Part shown: in pieces, positions 25,176-33,062 of the stretch
Layout: the number at the start of each line of letters is the position of its first letter
How positions within the stretch are numbered: position 1 is the stretch's first letter
Assembly: GCA_934432675.1 (NCBI GenBank)
Contig: CAKRYT010000006.1
Coordinates: forward strand, 62,001 to 126,000
Direction: 5' to 3'
Source: an uncultured Eubacteriales bacterium
GTDB taxonomy: Bacteria > Bacillota > Clostridia > Oscillospirales > CAG-272
DNA length: 64,000 nucleotides
The notes under the pieces: model-generated
Databases searched by the model: none
Seen by the model: only the letters and a program-made list of their open reading frames with translations
Told to the model about the DNA's origin: nothing
Translations under genes and position numbers: made by a program

Positions 25176-26534
25176 ATGCTGAATACCGCAGATATACTGG
25201 AAACCATCCACATGATCCGTGAGGAAAACCTCGACATCCGTACCATTACGATGGGAATCTCGCTTTTCGACTGCGTGTCGGAAGATGCGGGACGATTCGC
25301 GGACAAAATATACGATAAGATCACGCGTACCGCGGCGCGGCTCGTCGCCGTCGGGGGGGAGATCGAAAAGACGTACGGTATCCCGATCGTCAACAAGCGC
25401 GTGTCGGTGACGCCCCTGTCGCTGGTCGGGGGGGCGATGACGCCGGACGGCTATGTGCGCGCGGCGCACGCGCTGCAACGCGCCGCCGAGGCGACGGGCA
25501 TCAACTTCATCGGCGGGTTTTCCGCACTGGTGCAGAAGGGCATGACCGTCGGGGCGAGAAACCTTATTGCCGCGATTCCCGAGGCACTCACCGAGACGGA
25601 ACTCGTCTGCTCCTCCGTGAACGTTGCGTCTACCAAGGCGGGCATCAATATGGATGCCATCCGTATGATGGGCGATACCATTGTGAAGACGGCGCACATG
25701 ACCGCCGACCGCTCCTCCATCGGGTGCGCGAAACTGGTCGTGTTTGCCAACGTGCCGGAGGACAACCCCTTTATGGCAGGCGCGTTCCACGGCGTGGGCG
25801 AGCCGGAGACGGTCATCAACGTCGGTGTCTCGGGACCCGGTGTCGTCAGTTCCGCCATCGCGCGCGCAGGCGACTGTGACCTGTCCGCCCTCGCGGAGAT
25901 CATCAAAAAGACGGCGTTCAAGATCACGCGCGTCGGTCAGCTCGTCGCCACCGAGGCGGCAGAGCGGCTGGGCGTCCCCTTCGGCATCGTCGATCTGTCC
26001 CTCGCGCCCACCCCCGCCGTCGGCGACTCGGTCGCACACATCCTGGAAGAAATGGGGCTTGAAAGTTGCGGCGCACACGGCACCACGGCTTGCCTCGCCA
26101 TGCTCAACGATGCTGTCAAGAAGGGCGGTGTCATGGCATCCGGCCACGTCGGCGGCCTGTCCGGTGCGTTCATCCCCGTCTCGGAGGACGCCGGCATGAT
26201 TGCCGCCGCCGAGCGCGGGGCACTCACCCTGGAAAAACTGGAAGCCATGACGGCGGTCTGCTCTGTCGGGCTGGATATGATCGCCATCCCGGGCGACACC
26301 CCGGTCGACGTTATCTGCGGGGTCATCGCCGACGAGATCTCCATCGGTGTCGTCAACACCAAGACGACCGCCGTCCGTCTGATCCCCGCCGTCGGCCACG
26401 GGGTCGGTGATACGGTGGACTTCGGCGGGCTCCTCGGGCACGCCCCCGTCATGCCGCTGAACACCTACTCCCCCGCGAAATTCATCGCGCGCGGCGGGCG
26501 TATCCCGGCACCGATCCACAGCCTGAAAAACTGA
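25176..26534 (+). CDS. UPF0210 / DUF711 family protein
   Basis: 452-residue protein of the PFL-like DUF711 family, with conserved stretches LDIRTITMGISLFDC, NKRVSVTPLSLV, GFSALVQKGMT, CSSVNVASTKAGINMDA and the C-terminal ARGGRIPAPIHSLKN. The fold is related to pyruvate formate-lyase-like barrels, but no activity is established. It follows the ACT gene by 9 bp, so the small protein may be its ligand-sensing partner. Full family length. A strong terminator follows. Confidence 0.9.
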   Translation: MLNTADILETIHMIREENLDIRTITMGISLFDCVSEDAGRFADKIYDKITRTAARLVAVGGEIEKTYGIPIVNKRVSVTPLSLVGGAMTPDGYVRAAHALQRAAEATGINFIGGFSALVQKGMTVGARNLIAAIPEALTETELVCSSVNVASTKAGINMDAIRMMGDTIVKTAHMTADRSSIGCAKLVVFANVPEDNPFMAGAFHGVGEPETVINVGVSGPGVVSSAIARAGDCDLSALAEIIKKTAFKITRVGQLVATEAAERLGVPFGIVDLSLAPTPAVGDSVAHILEEMGLESCGAHGTTACLAMLNDAVKKGGVMASGHVGGLSGAFIPVSEDAGMIAAAERGALTLEKLEAMTAVCSVGLDMIAIPGDTPVDVICGVIADEISIGVVNTKTTAVRLIPAVGHGVGDTVDFGGLLGHAPVMPLNTYSPAKFIARGGRIPAPIHSLKN

Positions 26535-26563
26535 CAATCGGGTCTGCCCGGAGTGCGACCTGA

Positions 26564-26599
26564 AACGGCAGCGTCCCCCCGTGGGGACGCTGCCGTTTT
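26564..26599 (+). terminator. Terminator after UPF0210
   Basis: 16-bp perfect stem (26564-26579 with 26584-26599) followed by T-rich sequence. The next stretch, 26600-26744, holds no gene; it has a GC palindrome near 26622-26635 and a TACAAT at 26734-26739, only 5 bp before the mntP-like ATG. Confidence 0.85.
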
Positions 26600-26744
26600 C
26601 GTTTTACGACGGGATACCGCCCGCCCGGGCGGGTGGATGATCATTTGCGCCGCCGCAAACATCTGTGCCGTCCGCATAACGAGTCCGCATCATAAGGGCT
26701 CATACCCGCGTCATAAGATACCGACAGCCCCCATACAATGTCAT

Positions 26745-27332
26745 ATGAGTATTGCGGAAATTGTGTTGATTTCGTTTGCCGTCTCTATGGACGCATTCGC
26801 CGTCGCGGTGTGCCGGGGGCTCGCCGCGGAGAGGATAAAGGTGCGGGAGGCGGTGCGCGTCGGTGCCTGGTTCGGTGCTTTCCAGACGTTCATGCCGCTC
26901 CTCGGTATCGTGCTGATGCTTTCCTGCCGCCGTGTGGGGCCGGTCGCCGCCGTGACGCCGTATATTGCCGCCGCGCTCCTGCTCGGCATCGGCGGGAACA
27001 TGACGGTCGAGGCGGTGCGGCACGGGGACAGCACCGCGGCACTCCCCGTCATCGGGGCGGGCGAGATGTGCCTGCTCGCCCTCGCCACCTCGGTGGATGC
27101 TTTTGCCTCCGGGGTCGCTATGGGGTGTTCGGTGACGCTGCCGGCGGTACTCGCCGCGGCGGGGACGATGGGCGGCGTTACGTGTCTGATGTGTTTTGCG
27201 GGTGTCATGTTGGGCGGTCGGCTCGGCCGGCGGGTCGGGCACCGCGGTGAACTCATCGGCGGTGCGACACTTTTGCTCCTCGGGGTCAAACTCCTGCTGG
27301 AAGCCCTCGGTGTTGTGCATCTCCCGTTCTGA
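26745..27332 (+). CDS. mntP: Manganese efflux pump MntP family
   Basis: 195-residue membrane protein with six helices and the MntP repeat: AVSMDAFAVAVCRG in the first half and ATSVDAFASGVAMG in the second, each with the conserved Asp. Members export Mn2+. The start is uncertain: the ATG at 26745 begins the family N-terminus (MSIAEIVLISFAVSMD), but no ribosome site precedes it. It may be leaderless or weakly translated. Unlike many mntP genes, it has no recognisable yybP-ykoY riboswitch directly upstream. Confidence 0.85.
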   Translation: MSIAEIVLISFAVSMDAFAVAVCRGLAAERIKVREAVRVGAWFGAFQTFMPLLGIVLMLSCRRVGPVAAVTPYIAAALLLGIGGNMTVEAVRHGDSTAALPVIGAGEMCLLALATSVDAFASGVAMGCSVTLPAVLAAAGTMGGVTCLMCFAGVMLGGRLGRRVGHRGELIGGATLLLLGVKLLLEALGVVHLPF

Positions 27333-27377
27333 ATGCGTTTTCGTTGTCCGCGCTCCCCGCCGGGTGAGGATAAACGT

Positions 27378-27409
27378 CAAAGAGGAGCCGTCAATGCGGC
27401 TCCTCTTTG
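27378..27409. terminator. Bidirectional terminator
   Basis: 13-bp stem CAAAGAGGAGCCG (27378-27390) with CGGCTCCTCTTTG (27397-27409). It separates the convergent mntP-like gene and the sensor kinase. Confidence 0.85.
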
Positions 27410-27432
27410 TGGTTTTCAATTTTGCGTGCGGG

Positions 27433-28494
27433 TTATCGCGGCAGTTCCTTCGGCAGCGTGACGGCGAAGGAGGCACCCTGCCCCGGGCGACTGCTGACGC
27501 GGACGGTACCGCCGCAGAGTTCCACGATGCGCCGCACGAGCGCGAGCCCGAGACCGTTGCCGGACCCCTTATGGGACGGGTCGGCCTGGAAGAACTTATC
27601 GAAGATGTGTTTCTGGTCCTCTTCCGAGATACCGATGCCCTCATCGGAGACCACGACGTGGACGTTTTCCGCATCCTCGTCGCAGACGACCTCGATTCTG
27701 CCGCCCCGGTGGCTGTATTTGATGGCGTTGGAGAGCAGATTGGTCCAGACGAGCGAGAGCATTTCTTCGTTCGTCGTGTAGGTCACCTCGTCGAGTTCCA
27801 GGTCGAGATCGAGTTCCTTGTGCCCCCACTCCTTTTCGAGCAGGACCAGCGCGTGGCGGATCTGCTCGTCGATGGAGAAGGTGGAAACGGAGGTGACGAT
27901 CTGCTGATTTTCAAACCGGGAGAGAAGCAGAATGTTGGTCGAAAGGCGCGAGAGGCGGTCGCACTCGTCGATGATGATCTGCGTGTATTCCCGCCGCTCC
28001 GCGTCGGTGAGCCCCTCGGCCTGCAACTGCCGGGCAAAACCGCGGATGGATACGATCGGCGTCTTGAACTCGTGCGAGAAGTAGTTGATAAAGTCGTTGC
28101 GGAACAGCTCGACGTGCGAGAGCTCCTCCGTCATATTGTTGAACGCGCGGATGAGGTCGCCGAATTCACCTTTATGCCCTTTGTCGCTCACCTTGACGCG
28201 GTAGTTGCCGCGCGAGACCTGATCGACTGCATCGGACAGGTCATCCGCCGTTTTGAGCCACAGTTTGGAGGTCGTTGCGGCGAGGATAATGCCGAGAAAG
28301 AGCGCGAACAGCAGGGCAATGATGAAGTACCAGGATTTGGTGTGTTGCGTCGCGATGGAGGGGACAAAGTAGTAGAGGAGCAGACAGATGCCTGCCGTGA
28401 CGGCAGCGGATGCCGCCATGAGCCCTATGAAGAAGAAGACCAGAGAGAGCCGGATGCTCCACCAGGGGTGCCGTTTCTGTTTTTCGTTTTTCAT
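27433..28494 (-). CDS. Sensor histidine kinase with short extracellular loop
   Basis: 353-residue membrane kinase. Two TM helices (about 16-43 and 55-74) enclose only about a dozen residues, then HAMP (about 75-125), the dimerisation domain with His141 in YFSHEFKTPIVSIRG, and an ATPase domain with N box (NLLSNAIKYS), DEGIGI and GSGNGLGLALV. The tiny loop suggests it senses at or within the membrane, or through a partner. The start overlaps the response regulator stop (ATGA). No adjacent target gene shows what it controls. Confidence 0.9.
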   Translation of the reverse strand: MKNEKQKRHPWWSIRLSLVFFFIGLMAASAAVTAGICLLLYYFVPSIATQHTKSWYFIIALLFALFLGIILAATTSKLWLKTADDLSDAVDQVSRGNYRVKVSDKGHKGEFGDLIRAFNNMTEELSHVELFRNDFINYFSHEFKTPIVSIRGFARQLQAEGLTDAERREYTQIIIDECDRLSRLSTNILLLSRFENQQIVTSVSTFSIDEQIRHALVLLEKEWGHKELDLDLELDEVTYTTNEEMLSLVWTNLLSNAIKYSHRGGRIEVVCDEDAENVHVVVSDEGIGISEEDQKHIFDKFFQADPSHKGSGNGLGLALVRRIVELCGGTVRVSSRPGQGASFAVTLPKELPR

Positions 28495-29165
28495 GAATGG
28501 ATCACCGCCTTATACCCGAGCCCACGGATGGTGACGATCTCAAAATCCGGGTTATCGCGGAAACGGTCACGCAGTCGGTTGACGTGTACGTCCACCGTGC
28601 GTTCGTCCGTTTCGGAGGTCATGTCCCAGATCTCGTCCATGAGGGCACGTCGGGTGAAAATTTTGCCGGGGTAGGAGAGGAGTGTGAAAAGAAGCAGAAA
28701 TTCCTTTTGCGGGAGCGTCTGTGTCTTGCTGCCCGCCGTGACTGTGAAGGCGTCGTAGGAGAGAACGGTGCCGCCGACGCGGATCTGCCGCTCGGTCGCG
28801 ATCTTCGCGCGGCGCAGGAGTGCCGCGACACGCAGGAGCATTTCTTCCTCGTCCACGGGTTTGACCATGTAGTCGTCGGTGCCGGCGCGGAACCCGCGGC
28901 GGCGATCCTCCACCGCCTCTTTTGCCGTGACCATGAGGATGGGGAGCGTATAGCCCGCCTCGCGGAGCGTCTCCGTCAACGCATAGCCGTCCATATGGGG
29001 CATCATCACGTCGGCGATGAGGAGGTCGATATGCTTTTCGTCCAGGATTGCGAGTGCCTCGGCACCGTCCCCCGCCGAAACGGTCGTGTAGCCCGCACGC
29101 GAGAGCACGGCACACATGAGTCGATTGGTATTGGCGTCGTCCTCCGCGACGAGAATGGTCAGCAC
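28491..29165 (-). CDS. OmpR-family response regulator
   Basis: 224-residue regulator: receiver domain with Asp9/Asp10, phospho-acceptor Asp52 (LLIADVMMP) and KPV lysine, and a winged-helix DNA-binding domain ending IVTIRGLGYKAV. It starts at GTG with AGGAGG 8-9 bp upstream. It forms an operon with the kinase downstream. The divergent region it shares with the 29351 gene contains an inverted repeat that could be its binding site. Confidence 0.92.
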   Translation of the reverse strand: MLTILVAEDDANTNRLMCAVLSRAGYTTVSAGDGAEALAILDEKHIDLLIADVMMPHMDGYALTETLREAGYTLPILMVTAKEAVEDRRRGFRAGTDDYMVKPVDEEEMLLRVAALLRRAKIATERQIRVGGTVLSYDAFTVTAGSKTQTLPQKEFLLLFTLLSYPGKIFTRRALMDEIWDMTSETDERTVDVHVNRLRDRFRDNPDFEIVTIRGLGYKAVIHS

Positions 29166-29250
29166 GGATCAGCACCTCCTCTGCGGCACCTGACAGCACC
29201 GCGAAATGTACATAGTTTATTCACAGATAAATAGATACTTGTTCACAATG

Positions 29251-29274
29251 CATTGCTATAATTCCATAGCAATG
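29251..29274. promoter_or_regulatory. Inverted repeat containing an extended -10 box
   Basis: CATTGCTAT (29251-29259) and ATAGCAATG (29266-29274) form a perfect 9-bp inverted repeat around 6 bp. On the plus strand it includes TGC-TATAAT (29254-29262), an extended -10 with no good -35, about 90 bp before the small gene at 29351. Confidence 0.5.
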
Positions 29275-29350
29275 TGACAAGTGACCGACTCCAGGGGTCG
29301 TGCATATTTTGTCAGGGGATCAACAAAGATGGTAACAAGAGGTATCAAAT

Positions 29351-29692
29351 ATGGTAACACTGGAAGGCTTGGAAGTCGTACACAAGGTATTCGGTAACGG
29401 CATCGTGGAAAAGGTCAGCGACAAATACGTGACGGTGCGTTTCGCCAATTTGCAGAAGGTGTTTGTGTATCCCGATGCGTTTGAGGTGTTTCTTGCCGCA
29501 GTGGATGAGGCGGTCGCCCGCGACATCGCGACGGACCTCGCCCGGGTGAAAGAACAACGACGGGCACACGACGAGGAGGTCGAGAAAGCGCGCGAGGTAT
29601 CGATGCGCGGTCAGGTCAGCGCGGGTCCCGAAGAGCCCCAGCCGGCGACCGACTATACGCCCGTCCCCGAAGACACCAGCGAAGAAGCTTGA
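29351..29692 (+). CDS. Small protein with N-terminal SH3/CarD-like barrel and acidic tail (unrecognised)
   Basis: 113-residue protein of unknown function. Residues 1-48 (GLEVVHKVFGNGIVEKV, VTVRFANLQKVFVYPDAFEVFL) look like the small beta-barrel of CarD/RapA-type domains, which often contact RNA polymerase or nucleic acid. Residues 50-85 are a charged helix and the last 30 are Pro/Glu-rich. GAGGT precedes the ATG by about 7 bp. ATGGTAACA at the start codon is repeated exactly 23 bp upstream, out of frame. It ends before a terminator. Confidence 0.7.
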   Translation: MVTLEGLEVVHKVFGNGIVEKVSDKYVTVRFANLQKVFVYPDAFEVFLAAVDEAVARDIATDLARVKEQRRAHDEEVEKAREVSMRGQVSAGPEEPQPATDYTPVPEDTSEEA

Positions 29693-29717
29693 TCGCTGCC
29701 CCCCGTGGGGTAGCCTG

Positions 29718-29745
29718 CCGACGCCCGTGGAGGGCGTCGGTTTTT
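29718..29745 (+). terminator. Terminator after the small barrel protein
   Basis: 9-bp stem CCGACGCCC/GGGCGTCGG (29718-29726, 29732-29740), GTGGA loop, then TTTTT. Confidence 0.88.
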
Positions 29746-29792
29746 CTTTATTATATTGTACCATTACGGACCGAAAAAGTCAATCGTGCGGC

Positions 29793-29821
29793 TGGACTTT
29801 TCGGGGGCGTTGTGGTAAAAT
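29793..29821 (+). promoter_or_regulatory. Promoter of the HAD-rqcH-mnmM group
   Basis: TGGACT (29793-29798), 17 bp, TAAAAT (29816-29821), 45 bp before the HAD gene. Confidence 0.55.
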
Positions 29822-29866
29822 GAAAGAAACGTCAAAAGACTGCGGGGAGACCCGTGGGGAGGTACC

Positions 29867-30526
29867 ATGCGGATACGTGAATACGATCGGGTGCTGTGGG
29901 ACTTTAACGGCACACTGCTGGACGACGTGGCACTCGCCGTCGCATCCAACAACGTTTTGCTCGTGCGGCGGGGCTTGCCGCCGATTCCCTCCGAGGACGT
30001 ATATCGGGAACTGTTTTGCTTTCCGGTTGCGAACTATTATCGCGTCCTCGGGCTGGAAAGTGAGGGGGAGGCGTTTAATCGCGTCGCACACGAGTGGATG
30101 AAGGAATACCGCGCCGGAGAAAACGATGCTCCGCTCCGCGAGGGGGCCCTTGCCGCCCTGGACCTTATCCGCGCGGCGGGCATCCCGCAGGGGATCCTCT
30201 CCGCAACGGAGGAGACACAGCTGGAAGAGCAGGTGACGGCCCTCGGCATCCGCCCGTACTTCGACCGACTGTTCGGCCGGGAGGATATATACGCCACCGA
30301 CAAGAGCGGGATTGCCGCACGCTATCGGGCGGAACACCCGACGGAGCGGGTGCTCATGATCGGGGACACCGTCCATGACGTTGAGACGGCGCGGGCGGGC
30401 GGCTTTTCCTGCGTGCTGGTTGCAGGCGGGCACCAGAGCCCCGCGCGCCTCCGGGGTGCCGGGGTCGGGATCTTTCCGGACTATCCGTCGCTCATCGCGT
30501 ACCTTTCGGGGGCGGCGGGGGCGTGA
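29867..30526 (+). CDS. HAD-superfamily phosphatase-like protein with DxNGT motif
   Basis: 219-residue HAD-fold protein. Motif I is WDFNGTLLDD: the nucleophile Asp12 is kept, but the usual second Asp (DxDGT) is Asn14, which is the acid/base in phosphatases. Motif II is ILSATEE and motif IV MIGDTVHDVETARAGG. A helical cap sits between (about 20-90). The Asn is shared by a recognisable DFNGT subgroup, so it is probably a family trait and not decay. It precedes rqcH by 39 bp. Substrate unknown. Confidence 0.85.
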   Translation: MRIREYDRVLWDFNGTLLDDVALAVASNNVLLVRRGLPPIPSEDVYRELFCFPVANYYRVLGLESEGEAFNRVAHEWMKEYRAGENDAPLREGALAALDLIRAAGIPQGILSATEETQLEEQVTALGIRPYFDRLFGREDIYATDKSGIAARYRAEHPTERVLMIGDTVHDVETARAGGFSCVLVAGGHQSPARLRGAGVGIFPDYPSLIAYLSGAAGA

Positions 30527-30565
30527 CATCGTCCCCGGGTGCTCCGGGGAGAACAGGAGACAGAT

Positions 30566-32317
30566 ATGGCATTTGATGCCGGCTTTTTGCGGGCGGTCGT
30601 GTGGGAACTGAATCGCGACCTCGCCGACGGCAAGGTGGATAAAATCGGACAACCGAGTGTCGATGAGATCGTGATGCAGATCCGTCATTTCGGCACGACC
30701 GAACGGTTGCTCATACGTGCGGGCGCGAGCCTTTCGCGTCTGTCCCTCACGGGGGAGAATAAAGACAATCCTGCGACACCGCCGATGTTCTGTATGCTTC
30801 TGCGCAAACATCTCGGCGGCGCAAAACTTTTGCGCGTGGAACAGCCGGGGTATGAGCGGGTCGCGCGCCTTGTGTTTTCGGGGTATGACGAGATGGGCTA
30901 CGAGACCGAGAAGTACCTCGTTGCCGAGATTATGGGAAAATACTCCAATCTTATGTTGCTGGACGGGCATGACCGCATCCTGGCGGCACTCCGCACCGTG
31001 GATTTCTCGACCAGCCGCGTGCGGCAGGTCCTGCCGGGCATGACTTACGAACTTCCGCCCGCACAGGACAAGCGCGAGCCTCTGCGTGAGACGCGTGACG
31101 GTTTTCTCGCGGCGTTTGCCGCGGCGGCACCCGATACACAGGCGGATAAATTCCTGACCGCCACCTATCTCGGCACCGCCGTTCAGGTGGCACGCGAGAT
31201 CGTGTTCCGCGCCACCGGCAGGACCGACACCCGCCTTTTTGAGACGACGGCGGGGGCACTCGCCGATGCCTTCTTCGCGTGGCACGAGTGCTTGCGGGAC
31301 AACCGGTACGAGATGACGCTCACGCGTGCCGCGGACGGCACGCCGCTCGAATATTGCTATGCGCCGCTCACCTATTTCGGTGCCGGTACGACGAACGAGA
31401 CTTATCCGGACGCGGGTGCGCTCCTGGATGCCTGTTTCGGCGAGCGTGAACGTCTTGCCCGCGTGCACAACCGTGCGGCGGATCTCTTCGGGCTCGTTGA
31501 ACGTGCGACGGCGCGTCTGGAACGAAAGACAGAGGCACAGGAGGAGGAACTGCGCCTCGCCCGAGAGGGCGAGGTCTGGCAGAGGCGGGGGGATCTGCTC
31601 ACCGCCAACCTTTGGCGGGTGCAACGCGGCGACGCGGCACTGACCACGGAAGATTTCTATGAGGATCCGCCCGTTACGGTGACGATTGAACTGGATACGC
31701 GCCTTTCTCCTGCCGCTAATGCACAAAAGTTTTATAAATACTACACAAAAGCGAAGCATGCACGCGTGCATCTGGAAGAAGAAATCGCGCGCAATCGCGC
31801 GGAGGCGGATTATCTCGCCACCGTGCGCGATGCATTGCTGCGGGCGCAGACGGAGCAGGATCTCGCGGAGATACGGGAGGAACTCTGGCGCGCGGGTTAC
31901 GCCGCCCGCATGAAGGGCTACGCTCCGCCGAAACAGCGTAAGGCAAGACCCCTCGTCTACCGCTCGCCGAACGGTTATCGCGTGCTCGTCGGGCGGAACA
32001 ACCTGCAAAACGACGCCCTCACGTTTCACACCGCGGAGCGGGGAGACCTTTGGTTTCACGTCAAGGGTGCGCCCGGTTCTCACGTCATTCTCGCGGCGGG
32101 CGGGGAGGAACCGCCGGCGGAGGATTACACCTACGCGGCAACCCTCGCCGCCATTCATTCGAGCCTCTCGGGGGATGCCGTGCCGGTCGATTATACGCGG
32201 GTGCGCTTTGTGAAAAAGCCGCCGGCGGCGAAACCCGGCTATGTCACCTATTCCACCAACTACACAGCCTACGTATCGACGGCGGACAAAGAGAAGTACC
32301 GCCCCGAAGGAGAATAA
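30566..32317 (+). CDS. rqcH: Rqc2 homologue RqcH (NFACT protein) of ribosome quality control
   Basis: 583-residue NFACT/fibronectin-binding-A family protein. In bacteria RqcH binds stalled 50S subunits and adds C-terminal alanine tails that target the nascent chain for degradation. NFACT-N begins AFDAGFLRAVVWELN and includes EIMGKYSNLMLLD; a coiled coil follows (about 300-430); the NFACT-R domain near the end has FHVKGAPGSHVIL. AGGAG precedes the ATG at 30566; a GTG at 30539 is a less likely start. The stop abuts the mnmM ATG. Confidence 0.92.
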   Translation: MAFDAGFLRAVVWELNRDLADGKVDKIGQPSVDEIVMQIRHFGTTERLLIRAGASLSRLSLTGENKDNPATPPMFCMLLRKHLGGAKLLRVEQPGYERVARLVFSGYDEMGYETEKYLVAEIMGKYSNLMLLDGHDRILAALRTVDFSTSRVRQVLPGMTYELPPAQDKREPLRETRDGFLAAFAAAAPDTQADKFLTATYLGTAVQVAREIVFRATGRTDTRLFETTAGALADAFFAWHECLRDNRYEMTLTRAADGTPLEYCYAPLTYFGAGTTNETYPDAGALLDACFGERERLARVHNRAADLFGLVERATARLERKTEAQEEELRLAREGEVWQRRGDLLTANLWRVQRGDAALTTEDFYEDPPVTVTIELDTRLSPAANAQKFYKYYTKAKHARVHLEEEIARNRAEADYLATVRDALLRAQTEQDLAEIREELWRAGYAARMKGYAPPKQRKARPLVYRSPNGYRVLVGRNNLQNDALTFHTAERGDLWFHVKGAPGSHVILAAGGEEPPAEDYTYAATLAAIHSSLSGDAVPVDYTRVRFVKKPPAAKPGYVTYSTNYTAYVSTADKEKYRPEGE

Positions 32318-32890
32318 ATGGGACAGTATACACACATGATCGATCTTCTGGCGGAGCAGAAACGGTTTATCCTCGCGCATCTCGTCGCGGGTGATACGGC
32401 GGTCGATTTCACGATGGGAAACGGGAACGATACGCTTTTCCTTTCCGAGACGGTCGGAGAGAGCGGGCACGTCTACGCTTTCGATATTCAGGAGTCGGCA
32501 CTGGAAAGCACCGCGGCACATCTGCGGGCGGCGGGTGCCCCCGAAAACTATACCTTAATCCACGCCTCCCATGACCGCGTGCGGGAGTTCGTCACGGGGC
32601 CCGTTAAGGCGGGGATGTTCAATCTCGGCTATCTGCCGGGCTCCGGGCATAAGGAGCGCACGACCATGCGGGTGACGACCATGCCCGCCGTCGAGGCGGC
32701 ACTCAACCTCCTCGACAGTGACGGGATCCTGCTCGTCGCGGTCTACCCCGGGCACGAGGAGGGACGGCTCGAAGGCGAGATGCTGGATGCCTATTTCCGC
32801 ACGCTCGACCGCCGCAGGATCTGCGTGACGCGTATCGAGATCATCAATTCACCGACGTCGCCCTTCTTTTTTGTCTGCGAGAAGAAATAA
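32318..32890 (+). CDS. mnmM: tRNA 5-(aminomethyl)-2-thiouridine methyltransferase MnmM (YtqB family)
   Basis: 190-residue class I methyltransferase of the YtqB/MnmM family, which makes mnm5s2U34 in some tRNAs of Gram-positive bacteria. Motif I is AVDFTMGNGNDTLFL, then AFDIQ, the NLGYLPGSGHK loop and VAVYPGHEEG, a family signature. It starts on the base after the rqcH stop, with AAGGAG upstream inside rqcH. Both genes act in translation. Generic rRNA methyltransferase is the older name for this family. Confidence 0.88.
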   Translation: MGQYTHMIDLLAEQKRFILAHLVAGDTAVDFTMGNGNDTLFLSETVGESGHVYAFDIQESALESTAAHLRAAGAPENYTLIHASHDRVREFVTGPVKAGMFNLGYLPGSGHKERTTMRVTTMPAVEAALNLLDSDGILLVAVYPGHEEGRLEGEMLDAYFRTLDRRRICVTRIEIINSPTSPFFFVCEKK

Positions 32891-32979
32891 ACATTTCGAC
32901 AGACGGTATTTGGACAGAATAACGCCGACCCCGACGCGCAATCCCGCAGGGCGGGGGCACCGACCGGGCAGAAATTTAC

Positions 32980-32994
32980 AAACGAATTTCGTTT
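32980..32994. promoter_or_regulatory. Palindrome upstream of the BI-1 gene
   Basis: AAACGAA-T-TTCGTTT is a perfect 15-base palindrome 70 bp before the BI-1 start. A TAGAAT (33028-33033) could be a -10, but I see no good -35. Confidence 0.35.
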
Positions 32995-33062
32995 CGTTTA
33001 CAGGTCTGTCACATTCTTTGGATATAGTAGAATAAAGCGAAACTTTCGCCAAAAGAGGTCAT

